This document shows, piece after piece, positions 11,701 through 23,400 of a stretch of 64,000 bases of DNA. Made by a program: the position numbers and the translations under genes. How positions within the stretch are numbered: position 1 is the first letter of the stretch; every line of letters starts with the position of its first letter. The stretch comes from Bedellia somnulentella. Its lineage: Eukaryota > Arthropoda > Insecta > Lepidoptera > Bedelliidae. The notes beneath the pieces are model-generated. The model ran no database searches. It saw only the letters and a list, made by a program, of their open reading frames with translations, and was not told where the DNA came from. The DNA is taken from positions 17,670,001-17,734,000 of the forward strand of contig OY755178.1 in the NCBI GenBank assembly GCA_963576735.1. Reading direction: 5' to 3'.

Positions 11701-14700
11701 GATTGCATTTTTGGCATCAGTATCGATCCCTAATCACCACCTGATGGTTATTTTGAAAATTTATTTCATGTACAGAATTGACCTCTCTACAGATTTATTA
11801 TAAGTATAGAAGATAAGGCTATCTTTGTCTACCGATTGTTTGGCTGACTGACAACCCTAGGAGGGACAAGAAAAACTCGAAGTTTTGTATGTTTTAAGGT
11901 AATAATAGAAAAGAACGAACCAATCCCTTAAATTGACTCACCAGATACACATTCTGTTCTGATTCCATAGAAACAGTAGGTATATATTGAAAAATATTAC
12001 AAAATATATAAAGCACTAAGGATATCTCACCTTCTCATAATGATTCTGCAAGCCGACCGCAACAACCATATACTCGTAGCTGATGGAGTCCCCGCCCGCT
12101 GTGACCACTTTATTGTTATCCGGGTCGAAAGAACCGACGGAATCTTTTACCCAAACCACCTCTTTGGGGAGAACTCTTCCAGTCGGCTTCTTCGTATCCT
12201 GCAACCTTTTGCAGCCAGCTCCTACTAATGTCCATAGTGGTTGGTAGTAATGATTCTGCAATGATATTTATAAGGTTTAAAATATTGTTAACAGTAATAC
12301 TCTTAATTGTATAGCCGTGAGTATATGTATGTATGTAATACTCTTAACTTTGCATGCTTTAAGTGTAACGGATTATTTTGCTGTGTAGTATCGGCTTAGA
12401 ATAGCACTTCCCCATTTCTTCTTGTGGATGTTGATGAGAGGCGACTAAGGTATGAGCTTTTAAATGGTTTTTGAGCAATGCGGTTGGAGACCTCAACCTT
12501 ACTAGACTAAACTTCCAAAAGAGGAATTTTTCATTCTTAAGCTCTGGCTACCCCTTCTAGGGATTTTATAGCCGTGATGTGTGTTAATAGAAATTACATA
12601 TGAAAATAGAAGTGACAGTGCAGGGTTAAACCATTTCGGATCAGATAATAATGAATGGTACTTTATTTCACCAATAACATAAAACTATTGTTGGTTTATG
12701 AGCAAATTCTGTTTAAAGAACACACAATGGAATTGTGTTTAAAACGAACATAGCAATAGTTATAGTTTACGAGTTTGTGAATAAAATATAAACATGCTAG
12801 GAATGTGTTTACATTGTACTTTGAAGCTGCAATAACTTAGTATTTATTAGTATTCCATCGTTGTAACTGCACAGACTTCAAATCGATACAAAAGAACACT
12901 CTTAAAATTAAAACTGAATCGAAATATTTTTTTTATTCATGGTTGTTTTATTCATACATACATACGCTCACGGCTATAAATCCCTAGAAGGGGTAGCCAG
13001 AGCTAAGGAATTGGAAATTCCTCAGCCACGTTTGGAAATTTTAGTGGGGAAAAGATGGTAAAATAAAGGTTTTCGGTGATGGGTCTCCAACCACATCGCC
13101 CAAAAATCCCTTAAAAGCTCCAAATCCGTTAGTCGCCTCTTACGTACACCCACCGGAAGAAATGGGGTAGTGTTATTCTATGCCGACACTACACAGCAAC
13201 ATATGCATATACAACCTTTTTTTTTGTAACAAAGTTTTAATCAATTTAAATGAGCAATCACAATTTATTTACTTCCTATCTTAAAGTACTGGTTTATTGC
13301 AATTGACATTCCAATTAATTTCATTGTCAGGTTTTACTGTCGCTTTTTACGATTATCATAACTTTCTACTGGATGGGTAAACATAAAGCATATGTCTCTA
13401 AGGATATTTTTGGCTTATTCTTTGCAGACAAGAAGGCTTGTAACAACATAAAATATTAAAATATTCCCAAGTATTTCAATATGATTTATACATACATATA
13501 CTCACGGCTATAAATCCCTAGAAGGGGTAGCCAGAGCTGAGGAATTAGAAATTCCTCAGCTCTGTTGTTGTTGTCCAAAGTTGTTGGTGATGGGTCTCCA
13601 GCCGCATCGCCCAAAAATCCCTTAAAAGCCCCAATACCGTTAGTCGCCTCTTACGTACACCCATCGGTAGAAACGGGGTAGTGCTATTCTAAGCCGACAC
13701 TACACGGCAAATATGATTTATATATGTTAATTTATTGAACCAAAAACACAAACATAATATTCATCTCATCATAATATTCATAAATGTCTGTAAATAAATA
13801 TATATACTATACGCGGGCATTTAAGTAAGAGAAACTTTTAATGGACATCTCATTTAAGTACAAGTTATATTATTTTAAATGTATATCTGTGTTTAATGTG
13901 CTGTATTCTATTGTTGGTCTTCTTTTCCTTTGTTAAGTGTTTCTAAATGTATGTGAGTGTAAGTTTCTTTCTTTCTTTATTTTTGACCCATTATATATGA
14001 TTTTATAGGAAAGTCAGGAAAAGTGATGGCAGATAAGGGTTTATAGTAGTAAGGGATAAGTTTATACCTTATTATGAATAAAAATATTATGTTTAAGCAG
14101 GCATGATAGCTACATAGCAAAAAAATTGAATAAAAAACTACAAAACTATAGGAGCCAAATAATTTAAATCACTATGAATGATTAGCAGTTGACACATCCA
14201 ATTTGCCATTTACCCAAGTCCAACCCTCTACCAAACACCCTAGTACAAAATATAGGAGATTTGAGACATGGTATATGATGAAGCTTCTAAAAGGATGTAT
14301 GTGAAGACATTAAAACATCAATACTATGCATACATACAGATATACATATACATAAACATAAACGTTCACGCCGTTTATCCCCGAAGGGGTTGGCAGAGGT
14401 ACCAATACTCCTGAACTCACATGGCAAGCGCCATCTAGTTTCCAGAGAAGGTACCCACGTTTTGCTTAGACAGTGTACTCACGTGATAGGGGGCAGGCCT
14501 ATCGCCGTTTTGTACGAATACACTGTCACATGACTAAGTACAACTCAGCCATGTGGGTTTCCTCACGATGTTTTGCCTCACCGTTAGCAACCATGATAAA
14601 TTAACCACACATATGACTTTAGAAAAGACAAATTGGTGTAGGCCCGCCCCAGGATTGGAACTCACACCCTTCTGTTTTTCGGGCGGGTGTTCTACCCACT

Positions 14701-16248
14701 GGACTATCATGTCGCTTATACATATACTCATGGCTATAAATCCCTAGAAGGGGTAGCCAGAGCTAAGGAATTAGAAATTCCTCAGCCACTTTTGGAAAAT
14801 ATCGTGGGGAAAAGATGGTGAAATAAAGGTTGTTGGTGATGGGTCTCCAACCGCATTGCCCAAAAATTCCTTAAAAGCCCCAATACCGTTAGTCACCTCT
14901 TACATCCATCCACCGGAAGAAATGGGGTAGTGCTATTCTAAGCCGCACTACACAGCTACCAATACTATGCTTGCCAATATATATAATTTGTTTAAGTGTC
15001 ATGCTTTAAGTAAATTATATGTAAGGTATATAATGTTTTATTAAACAGGCTCTAAGAAGTTATAATAATATAAGTATTACCTCACTCGGTTCCACAACTA
15101 TTACTGAATCTGGGCCAAGTGCTTTCACTGCTTTCGCTGCAACTGTAACTCCTCCCGTGCCACCTCCCACTATCAATAGTTTACATCTGAAATATATGAC
15201 ATGATAAATGATTTTAAGTTTAATTTTAACTTTGGCTGTGCATATTTGTAAGAGGCAACTTAGGGGTATTGGGGCATTTTAAGTGATTTAGCTGTTGGAG
15301 ACCTATCACCAAAAATATTTACTTTACAGTCTTTTCCCTATTCAACTTCCAAAAGGGGGTGAGGCTAACTTTATTCCGAAGCTCTGGCTACCTCTTCTGG
15401 GGATTTAAAGCCATGAGTATAACTTACAAGTGGGTATGTCTAACTTTTCTGCTTATTGACAGTGAAATAATTACACTACACTAGATGCATGCAAAACCTG
15501 TAGCCTCATTTTTATAAATCAAAAAGGTAACCATGACATTACCTTTATAAAATTAGGCAAATACAGGACTTAATGTTGCCTATTGACTTAAAACTTAAGG
15601 TTATTGGGAATCAACAAACTAGTCTAAAATAACAATAACACATATAATTTCACTTTTTATAGAAAAAACACTGCTATGCAATATATCGTCTGCTTACTGG
15701 TAAAATGTAGTAAATGCGTTTTTTACAAAAAATAGTTAATAATGCATTTATATGTAATTTTTGACACTCTTTCTACTGGAAAAACGCAATAAATGATAGG
15801 ACTGTTAATTACAGGTCATTTCTCAATTACAGGTCAAATATGATAAGTGCACACCCATGCTAAAAATAGTATTTTTTTTTCCACAATATTTATAAGAAAA
15901 TAGCCTCTAATATGCTACCGCAAATAAAAACGTTAAATTTCCAATAATTTATTAAATAAATTGCTGCAAAATCTTATTTAGATGTTAGTAAAAAAAATAC
16001 TTAAACTTTGAAAACTCTATATCTCCGTTTAACAAAATATGTATTTACTACATTTTACCAGTAAGCAGACGATATATATATATTTTAATCATTTGTTGCA
16101 AAAGTTTAACTTTTATAAATTTTATTCCAAACTAATTAATAAATAGTACTTACACTTGATGACTCCTAGAACGTTGGCCCACCAAGAAGTGGCTTATGAA
16201 CTGTTTTGAAGGATTTATTGTATTAAATATTCTTGCCAAATTTGCCAT
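2761..16248 (-). CDS. Sqor: Sulfide:quinone oxidoreductase, mitochondrial
   Basis: This enzyme oxidises hydrogen sulfide at the inner mitochondrial membrane and reduces ubiquinone. Nine coding exons join in phase with GT/AG borders: 16154-16248, 15081-15186, 12031-12255, 9920-10120, 9307-9396, 7021-7125, 5866-6067, 3977-4152, 2761-2892 (stop TAG). The product is 443 aa, close to the usual 450. The N-terminus MANLARIFNTINPSKQF is basic and poor in acids, as in a mitochondrial presequence. The FAD motif GxGxxG is at residues 39-44 (VGGGTGG). THYYQP-type family sequence appears as NHYYQPLWTLVG at the start of exon 3. The two redox cysteines of the family correspond to Cys192 (KCAGAPQK) and Cys372 (YGACPL). 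GLGDCTN and KTAAAV mark the second FAD region. The C-terminal helix carries FIYWNFMLKG. Introns hold Helitron, SINE and MITE insertions. Exons 4 and 8 have partial copies beside them (separate entries). Confidence 0.95.
3150..3480 (+). pseudogene. LINE 3'-end fragment (reverse transcriptase C-terminus)
   Basis: Plus-strand reading gives pieces of a LINE C-terminus: ANVESNVSRGRPRRTHL and IENVLKKAG, then frame breaks, then a 3' end with CCCCAATGGTAAATAACGGC followed by a GTGAGTATTTGTATG tail. The copy at 24043-24345 is the same family and better preserved. It lies in SQOR intron 8 and is inactive. Confidence 0.7.
3590..3976 (-). repeat. Tandem partial copies of SQOR exon 8
   Basis: About 85 bp of the 3' part of SQOR exon 8 recurs twice downstream in the gene's direction, at about 3797-3882 and 3604-3690. 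Each copy differs from the true exon by about one base. The copies alternate with about 100 bp of intron, giving units of roughly 185-195 bp. The nearer copy keeps the donor CAG/GTGGGT; the farther copy has lost it. Neither has an acceptor AG at its start, so they cannot be ordinary cassette exons. Confidence 0.85.
4388..4831. mobile_element. MITE, 444 bp, copy 1
   Basis: Starts ATAGGCTATTTGACT and ends AGTCAAAAAGCCTAT, an inverted repeat of about 15 bp with one mismatch. A near-identical copy is at 25653-26095. It is non-coding. The target duplication is not clear, so the superfamily is not assigned. Located in SQOR intron 7. Confidence 0.75.
5398..5668 (+). repeat. SINE-B copy, 5'-truncated
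   Basis: Body and tail of the SINE-B family without the tRNA-like head. It shares GGTGAGGGAAAACATCGTGA with the full copies and ends in repeated ATGTT. Located in SQOR intron 7. Confidence 0.75.
6158..6248 (-). repeat. SINE-B 3' fragment
   Basis: Only the tail and the last 90 bases of the family (AACGTTCACGCCGAATATCC) are present in minus orientation. Two direct 26-bp repeats (about 6299-6350) lie between it and the next copy. Confidence 0.6.
6420..6798 (-). repeat. SINE-B full-length copy
   Basis: Minus orientation. The tail is an imperfect ATGTT repeat. The body shares its central block with the other copies. The head reads as a tRNA-like sequence on the minus strand, with A-box-like TAGCCCAGTGGGTAGAAC and B-box-like GTTCAAATCC. 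Length about 370 bp. Located in SQOR intron 6. Confidence 0.8.
7191..7280. repeat. Perfect 45-bp tandem duplication
   Basis: Two identical adjacent 45-bp units (7191-7235 and 7236-7280) beginning GACTGAAAATCGCTCAG. It lies 66 bp from the acceptor of SQOR exon 6 on the intron side, in the zone where a branch point could be. Confidence 0.9.
7578..7801 (+). repeat. SINE-A copy, split by a DNA element
   Basis: Begins with the complement of the family's own tail (TTCATGAAAACCTCATG), then the head with A box TAGCTCAATTGG and B box GGTTCGAATCC. The tail stops in TTTATTTA at 7801 and resumes after 9204 with the same 8 bases, because the element at 7802-9204 inserted there. Confidence 0.8.
7802..9204 (+). 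mobile_element. Non-autonomous DNA element with 8-bp duplication (element X, copy 1)
   Basis: Flanked by TTTATTTA on both sides (7794-7801 and 9205-9212). The ends form an imperfect inverted repeat: left GGCAAATATTTAACACGG, right complement GGCATGTATTTAACGCGG. An 8-bp duplication fits hAT, Merlin or P families; the ends do not decide. No long reading frame. It includes two GC-rich hairpins (about 8335-8355 and 8440-8460) and a later MITE (8807-9111). A second copy is at 32708-36629. Located in SQOR intron 5. Confidence 0.75.
8807..9111. mobile_element. MITE, 305 bp, TTA target duplication
   Basis: Long inverted arms beginning AGAGCTTATTCCATTTGTCT and complementary over about 100 bp. TTA flanks it on both sides (8804-8806 and 9112-9114). 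The other copy of element X (near 32795-32805) has the uninterrupted site CTAATTAG, which proves insertion and fixes the boundaries. A PIF/Harbinger-type duplication. Confidence 0.85.
9500..9690 (-). repeat. SINE-C copy, truncated
   Basis: Minus orientation: tail complement CATACATATACTCACGGC, then the palindromic block and GGTCTCCAACCGCATCG. The 5' part with the TAAGAGGCGACTAA motif is missing. Between SQOR exons 4 and 5. Confidence 0.7.
10170..10510 (-). repeat. Two upstream partial copies of SQOR exon 4
   Basis: The first about 135 bp of exon 4 with its acceptor are repeated at 10187-10322 and again, more diverged, at about 10384-10493. Both copies stop at the same exon position (after the FTYPD codons) and continue into the same flank GATAGATAGTCTGGATACGT. 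The nearer copy keeps the acceptor CTAG/GTATCC and an open frame for about 45 codons. It differs from the true exon at five sites, four of them silent. It has no good donor where the exon copy breaks off and would reach a stop within a few codons. Confidence 0.85.
10690..10800 (-). pseudogene. Short LINE C-terminal fragment
   Basis: Minus-strand sequence shares GTTAGTAGAGGACGACCTCG with the LINE fragments at 3150-3480 and 24043-24345. It is only about 100 bp long, with no frame. Confidence 0.5.
10856..11813 (-). mobile_element. Non-autonomous Helitron, copy 1
   Basis: On the minus strand it starts TCTTCTATACTTATAATA after an A and ends in CTAG followed by T, the insertion signature of Helitrons (between A and T, 5' TC, 3' CTRR). 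A GC-rich segment CGTGCGAAGC lies close to the 3' end. No Rep/helicase coding. It carries a short GACA run near 11680-11695. Related copies are at 30826-36907 and 62243-63462. Located in SQOR intron 3. Confidence 0.75.
12310..12585 (+). repeat. SINE-C copy
   Basis: Plus orientation, diverged. It has GTGTAGTATCGGCTTAGAAT, the AGGCGACTAA motif, GGTTGGAGACC and a final block TTTATAGCCGTGA. Located in SQOR intron 2. Confidence 0.65.
12950..13205 (-). repeat. SINE-C full-length copy
   Basis: Complete minus copy from CATACATACGCTCACGGC to the complement of the head (GCCGACACTACACAGC). Contains the family's TTAGTCGCCTCTTACG. Located in SQOR intron 2. Confidence 0.8.
13491..13712 (-). repeat. SINE-C copy with internal deletion
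   Basis: Minus copy like the one 500 bp upstream, but about 30 bp in the middle block (around the GGGGAAAAGATGG position of other copies) is replaced by a short GTTGTTGTTGTCC stretch. Located in SQOR intron 2. Confidence 0.75.
14345..14715 (-). repeat. SINE-B full-length copy
   Basis: Minus orientation with the complete body and a tRNA-like head at its right end (A-box-like TAGTCCAGTGGGTAGAAC on the minus strand). A SINE-C copy abuts it directly at 14718. Confidence 0.75.
14718..14960 (-). repeat. SINE-C full-length copy
   Basis: Minus orientation, abutting the SINE-B head. It has the common block CTCACGGC-type start (here CTCATGGC), CCAACCGCATTGCC, and ends with the complement of the head. 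About 120 bp from SQOR exon 2. Confidence 0.75.
15230..15425 (+). repeat. SINE-C copy, diverged
   Basis: Plus orientation. GTAAGAGGCAACTTAGGGGT and the GGAGACC and GGATTTAAAGCCATGAGTAT blocks are recognisable, but changes are frequent, so this is an old copy. Located in SQOR intron 1. Confidence 0.55.
15681..16078. mobile_element. MITE with about 33-bp terminal inverted repeats
   Basis: Left end ATATCGTCTGCTTACTGG and the matching inverted right end near 16045-16078 form a near-perfect inverted repeat of about 33 bp. It is flanked by TA-rich sequence, so a TA duplication is possible but cannot be proved. AT-rich, non-coding interior. Located in SQOR intron 1, about 75 bp from exon 1. Confidence 0.7.
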
Positions 16249-17421
16249 AACTGTGTTGCAATTTTTTAAATTTTCTGTAGGTAAAGATAACAATTTAAAT
16301 CACGGCATATTTACTTTATTCATTTGTATTTATTTTGTTACTGTGATTTTGACATCAGATGACAAACTACAATAATATAATTGGTAGAATAGCCAGAGCA
16401 CTCTTTAGTCTTTATATAAATACTGATAATCTGGGGAAGTGGAGTACAAACGGTGAAATATCTTATTTTGTTTTTAACTGATTAAATACTTTTTCTCTGA
16501 CTTAAATTAATAGTTTTAAAGTAACACAACAAAATATAACTTACAAGTGGAGATGTCGGGTGTCTCCGTGAAGTATTAATATGTTTCCAATTTTTTCCTA
16601 GCTTCTAAATATTACTTTATATTAATAGCACTCCAATGTTATGACCCTACTTATAATAAATTGCAATTAGCAACAGCGGCTTAACAGTGAGTGTTTGATA
16701 ACAGTTATCATTATCACACAATTCGCTTTTTTTTCCTTCTATGACTTTTTTTTTGTTGTGATTGATTGTGATTCGAGTGTAGAGTGTAGTGAGTGGGTGA
16801 CCAAAGATTATACAATATAGTGGTGAAGTAACATAACTTAACTTATATTGGGCACGTTACCCTACACTGACAACGATGAATTTCACGAAATTTTTCGTTT
16901 GTAATGTATATATTTAGTTTTAATTGAATTTTTATACCATGATTGTAAATATTTGTACTATAATGTTCTAATAAAATTATTTACTTAACCGATATATGTC
17001 GTTCGATCATATGATAACCGATTCATTTATTTTGTTTGTATGTGTGTAGTGTATTTAACATACACAACACAGTAATGTTCAATGGGATTTATACAGAATT
17101 CAGGGCTATGGTATGGTGTATACATTCACAAGCCAAGTATACGTATCGGGTTGAACACAAATAAAAAACCTGGGTTTTAAGTATAATAATTATAATTGGA
17201 TGTTGTTCATAAAACGTTAATTGGGCGTAATTACAGACCGTTTTTAATTTGATTTCGAATTATTTTTATTTTTATTTTTTAAAGCTAAAGTTACAAAATT
17301 AAAACAATTTTGTAATAAAGTAAAAAGTTAGAATTACATATTTTAATCTGTGAAAGGGACGAAATGAGTGAATGACTTGATATAAGCAAAAGAAATAAAA
17401 CACATAAAATAAACAAACAAT
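16249..17421. promoter_or_regulatory. Divergent promoter region between SQOR and MYSM1
   Basis: The start codons of SQOR (minus) and the MYSM1-like gene (plus) face away from each other across 1.17 kb. No mobile element was recognised here, in contrast to the introns on both sides. A possible 5'-UTR intron acceptor (CTACAG) lies about 27 bp upstream of the SQOR ATG. No TATA box or initiator was assigned. That it works as a promoter for both genes is inferred from arrangement only. Confidence 0.5.
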
Positions 17422-20400
17422 ATGGCGGACGACGATGAAATTGATATTCTCGGGGAATTTTCTTTTAATTCGTGCTTGGCACAAAATACTCAAGGAATGT
17501 AAGTGTCACAAAACTATTTTCTTGTTTGTATCTATTTGAGGATAATATTTATAAGTTCAAATATTAAGATGGTATTGATCTGTCAAAATTTTGTTTACCA
17601 ACATTATTTCGATTCATATGTTTGTTATTCTTTCAATTTCTGACCACAACATTGTTCCTCAGACCTTCTTGTTCTAACCGTGAAGATACTGTACACCCAC
17701 AATGGTTACTTGACTCAACTGCTAATAATTGGTATGATAACAGAAGTAAAAATGCCCGGTAAGGTATATTTTCTTTATGATATGTAGATAGCAGGATCTA
17801 GACATGGTTTAGGTATTCTATAACCAATATAACATTTATTTGTGAGCTTGTTTATCTCTGAAGTATGAAAATTATGTTGTATATTCAATCAAATAATAAT
17901 TGAAATGCCTGTGAATTATTGTAAATTAACAACAATCAAATTATCCTTATCAGCAGATTTGGCCCATCAAGAAAGTTATCTGGCAGTAACAAAATGCGTA
18001 CTATCAAAAGAACTCAACGCTCATGGACATCACAGGAAAGATCACAGCTAGCAAAGGAAATGGTAGGCTATATTTTTATAATTACTAAGTCATAAATATT
18101 TATTGTGATAGTTTTCTTAACAACGTCATCTTATGTAGTCTCTAAATTTTTTTTTTTTATGAACTTATTGTGTCCCACTGCTGGGCAAAGGTCTCTCCCT
18201 GGATTTTCCATTCATCCCTGCTTTGGGCCTGCTCTCTCCAATCTTTTTGATATGAGTCCAGGTCATCCCGCCATCTCCTTCTTGGTCTACCTCTGCGCCG
18301 GCGGCCGTTGCTAGGAACCCATTGGGTTACATTTTTAGCCCACCTGTCCGGCGGCATACGGCAGACTCATGTTCACCTATTGAGTCATGAGTCAGAGTCA
18401 TGAGTCTGAACAATAAAGTAGTGAAGTAAAAGTTACATAGATTTTGGTCGGTGACATAGTATAAAACAAAGAAAATATTCTGCAAACTTTATAATGAATA
18501 AATATTAAGTCTTTTATACATAATTTATTGTTAATTATACACATTACATAATTTATTTTCATTCCTTTACTGCATATTGTGGTTTGTTATCTTACTTTTT
18601 ATCAATATGTTTACTTAATTTAATGTTTTTTGACATGAATTCCTCATGTGGGGATTATTACTCATAAATAAAAGATGTTATTAAAGGAAAGAAAAATTTC
18701 GACACTGGCGGGGTTCGAACCCGTTTCATCCCCGCCAGTGTCGAAATTTTTCTTTCCTTTAATAACATCTTTTAATATGTTTACTGTTTGTGTTAATAGT
18801 TTTATTTTTAAAGGGTATTATAGAGTATGACTACAATGAAGTTTACTGTTCTTTAATTAATCCAATATATTATTAACCCATTTATCTTTATCATAATTTC
18901 AGGCAAAGTATGGAAGAAACTTCAGTAAGATATCACAAACTATAAAAACCAAAACTGTGGAAGAAATACAGGCTTTAATTGAAGCAGAATATGGCATCAA
19001 CCTAGAAACACCATCACTTGGTATTGATAAAAACCCTGATGATTATGACAATATACCACATGTAGTGCAAGAAGAAGTAGTAGTCAATGAGGATTTAAAT
19101 GTATTAAAACTCATTACTACTGGGTCACCAACCATAGATATACCACCAAAGAAACAGAGATCTAAACAAAGTCTTTTGAAACCAAATGTTTTAAACAAAA
19201 AGCAAAACTTTTCAATGGTTGGCAATATAAATACATCAGAAATATTTTATGATGATGATCTTAATATTGGGTCAACAGAATTGGTGTGTGATTCAGAGTT
19301 GGACTCAAAAGATGACTCAAAAAAGATACATAAAAATACCAAGTTTACATTGAAACACAATCCTAAAACAAATAAAAAAATTGGTAATCATCGCAGAAAA
19401 GTAACAAAGAATAACCACCATGATAAATTAAAAGATAGTGTACCAGAGAAACTGAAATCTCCAAACAGACTAAGAAAAGACTCCAGCAGATCAGACGATA
19501 GTACTAAAAGTCCGAAATTGCAGATTGTATTCAGTTCAGGACAAGCATTGCCCTTGTCTGAAGGAGAACAAGTGGTAAGTTAGATCAATTTGTTGAAACT
19601 TGAAATACTAAAATGAGATTTAAATTTTTCTAAACGTATTTTTAGTAGCATTTAATGGGCACTCAGTTTAAATAATAAACATAGTCTTAACAATATTTGT
19701 GTTTAATTGATAGGATGACCAAATTCTATTTTAATGTATTTATTATAAATATTTGGCAGATAAAAATAGAGAAACAAAAAGACTCAGATGTGGACAGTGA
19801 TATTGAGATAGACATAGACAGCGATGATGAAAATCAACCTAAAAGAGCACCGAAAATTGAAGTTGAACCAAAATTAGATGATGCACCTATTGCTGTGCCA
19901 TTAACAAAGTTTGAGCCAATGCCTCGGAGACAGAAAAAGATCAATTTGGTAAGTAATCGTATATTTTTATTTATGCAACCTTTTTACTTACAGTAAGAAA
20001 CAGTTTCTAAAATTATGTTTTTTTATCAATAAGTGACTATAGAGAGGCTTTGAGAAATCCCTCTGCGTCTTTAAATACAATACACACTAAGCCCACCGGG
20101 CCGCCGACATTGTCCGGCGACACAACTTGGCGGCCTGTGTTTTAAAGAATTATGTCTAACCTATGTATAAAAATGAGACCGCCAACAAATATTTGCCGAC
20201 ATATGTCAACGGCCCGGCGGGTTCTTTCTTTCTTTCGGCGGGAATTTCTGATTAACTATGTTATATACAAAGAAAATATTATAAATTGAAAGGGTATTAT
20301 TTTATTATAAAACTGAAAAAATATATTTTACTATCCAATGTATTTTTATACTTGTGATGTCATATATCTTTGTCTGTTATTGCAGGATGGGGAAGGAGGC

Positions 20401-23400
20401 TACACAATAATGCATACAGCAAACGGTGACCTGTTTGCAGCAGGGAGTGAACCGAAGAGGGAGCGAGTCAAAAAATATGTGCCACCCCCTGTATCACTCA
20501 TACAATGTCGGCTTTACAATGCGGAGAAACCGGTAAACAATATTTACTAAGAAGGCGCCGCAGTCACTTGCCGTATGGCTTCGCTGCAGCATATTTTAGC
20601 GGAGCGAATATCATTAGTATATTTTGCTGTGTAGTGTCGGCTTAGAATAACACTACCCCATTTCTGCCGGTGGCTGTACGTAAGAGGCGACTAACGGTGT
20701 TGGGGCTTTTAAGGGATTTTTGGGCGATGTGGTTGGAGACCCATCACCAACAACCTTTATTTTGCCATCTTTTCCCCACTCAATTTTCCAAAAGTGGCTG
20801 AGGAACTTCTAGTTCCTTAGCTCTGGCTACCCCTTTATAGGGATTTATAGCCGTGAGTATATGTATGTATGTACGAATATCATTAATTAAGTAAAACAAA
20901 ACGTGATTTAACGCAAAATAAATATAATCAAAATTAAATTCTTTATAAGAGAATTGAGCAAATTAAAATTAAATCAAAATTAAACTCTATACAAGAGAAT
21001 TGAGCAAATTATAGTATGAGAATGGTTCAAACAGCGTGCGCATTTGATTAACATGTATTTTCAATAGACGACTTGTTTTTCTCATACACGATTGAAAAAT
21101 CGAAATTCGGCGATCGACATCGATTTGACGTCACGACACAGATATTTCTATTCTATTTAATAAACAGAAAATTAAATCGGTCTAGCAGTCGCTGAGATTT
21201 GCGGTCAGGGAAATTTCGCAATTTGAGTTGATACATGGAGCTTTGCTCGCTCCGCTCAATTATGTGTATTATAATTATATAAACATCACAACACTTATGC
21301 AATTAGAATGCATTTACTCATAGATGTACTAATAAAAAACCGTAGATAAGTTATGCGCGCTCATAAGTGGCACTTAAAAATAGGCTAAATGGCTCATCTG
21401 ACTTTAGTCGCACACTAGCTGCCGTCGCAATCGTACACCTGTTTTGGTGTGTTTGTTTATCAAAATAATCGAGAATGCCGTCGTGTGATATGAGATTTTG
21501 CACAAACTATAGTAGAAAAACTACTTAAATGATGGGATTACTTATCATTCGTTAGTATTATAAATTTACAACGTTTTAATTATAATTTATAATAAATTAG
21601 GTGTATCATGTGTTTAGATCTAAATTATTCTTTGTCAAACGATCGTCTTAGTGTCATATTTCACGTCGGTACAGAGAAAATATGTTTATCTCTTTTAAGC
21701 GCTTGCTATCAGATGTGCTATCTCGCCTACATTTCAAGTGTATTTGTTGGTGTTTGGATATATTTCTAGTGGTGTGCGTACATCTGCCGCAATCCGTGCC
21801 ACTCGTAAGCGCCAGTTTCCTTGTAAATAACCTATCTAACGTTTTTTAGTACATCTATGCATTCGCTATAATTCAGTTTGAAAAATGACAAAACATTATC
21901 CACGTTATCCAATTATCTAACTGACTACTTATATCCTAAATAAAATAAAATGAATGTTACTCTTAATAGCTCCAAAATCTTTTTTTTGTGGAAAAACACG
22001 CAATATGTTCTTTTACGCTTGTTGACACATTCTATGCTATGCCTGTGTCTTTTTGTTTGGTATAGATTTGTGAAAAATATATTAAAATATGTGTCTTCAT
22101 GTTTATTTACAGGCTCCATACAGTGTCCACCTGTATGTCTCAGCGCTTATATGTATGGATGTGCAAGCTCATACAGCGCGCTGCGAAGTGATGGGACTAA
22201 TTGGAGGTGGGGTGGAAAGTGGAAACAGTCTGGTGGGAAGTGGGGAAAATGTGGTGGGCAGTGGTGACAGACTAGAACTACGGATGTATCGAGCAGCCGC
22301 CGCGGCAGCCAGTGGAACCCACTGCGATATGTGTCCTGGTAATTTTTTTTTTTTTAACAGTCGCACTTACACACAATTTCAACAAATATATTTAGTTGGA
22401 TAAAGGCAAGACCGTAAGTGGCATTGGGTGAAGTCATGGACGAAATCTTTATGTACTATTGCCATATGTATTTAGTATTATTAGGATTAAAACGAAAAAA
22501 CAGATATTCATGAAAAGATTGATTGTATGTACATACACACACACACATACTCACGGCTATAAATCCCTTAACGGGGTAGCCAGAGCTTTGGAATGAGAAA
22601 TTCCTCAGCCACTTTTGAAAGTTGATTGGGGAAAAGATGATAATAATAAATGTTTTTGGTGACGGGTCTCCAACCATATCGCCCAAAAATCACTTAAAAA
22701 GCCCCTATACCCTTAGTCGCCTCTTACGATCACCCACGGGTAGAAATGGGGTAGTGTTATTCTAAACCGACACTACACGGCAACTTGATTGTATGTGAAT
22801 ATGTAAATATACTGAAATAACGGTTTTATAAAATTTTCTATATTATAAAAATTATAACTGCGATAAAAACATGTAACTTCATTAAAAAACTATGTTTGGA
22901 CGAAAATAAACAACAATATTTTCGATGCAAAAATGCTTTCTTTTCATTAGTATCTAGGTTTATGTCACCAACCTAAAATAAAACTAAAACAAACATAATA
23001 GCTCAGTGAATAGAACGACCGCCTATCATGCAGAGAGGCGTGGGTTCAAATGCCAGGTCAGGCCCACACCAGTTTGTCTTTTCTTATGTGTGGTTAATTT
23101 TTCTTGAACGTAACGGCGCGGCGAGGGAAAACATTGTGAGGAAACCCATATGATTCAGTTTGTACTTAGAAATGTGACAGTCGGAGCCTTTCTCGCCTAT
23201 ATCCTGGGGATTTACTCTCCCAGTAAAACGTAGATACTCTAAACATCAGCATAGCTAGTACGAGCGGACTTTTAAGTAGATATCGCGTGGTATAAACCAG
23301 CCGTCTCTTACGCACTTACATATAATCGTATACTGTCATTTCATTCTAACCGTTATCGTGTCGATAAAATAGCGAACCTTCTAGGCCTCCAGGTGACAAC

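Noticed and set aside
22169..22366. Antisense proline/serine frame opposite MYSM1 exon 7
   Set aside because: It is a shadow of the coding exon. No splice or family support.
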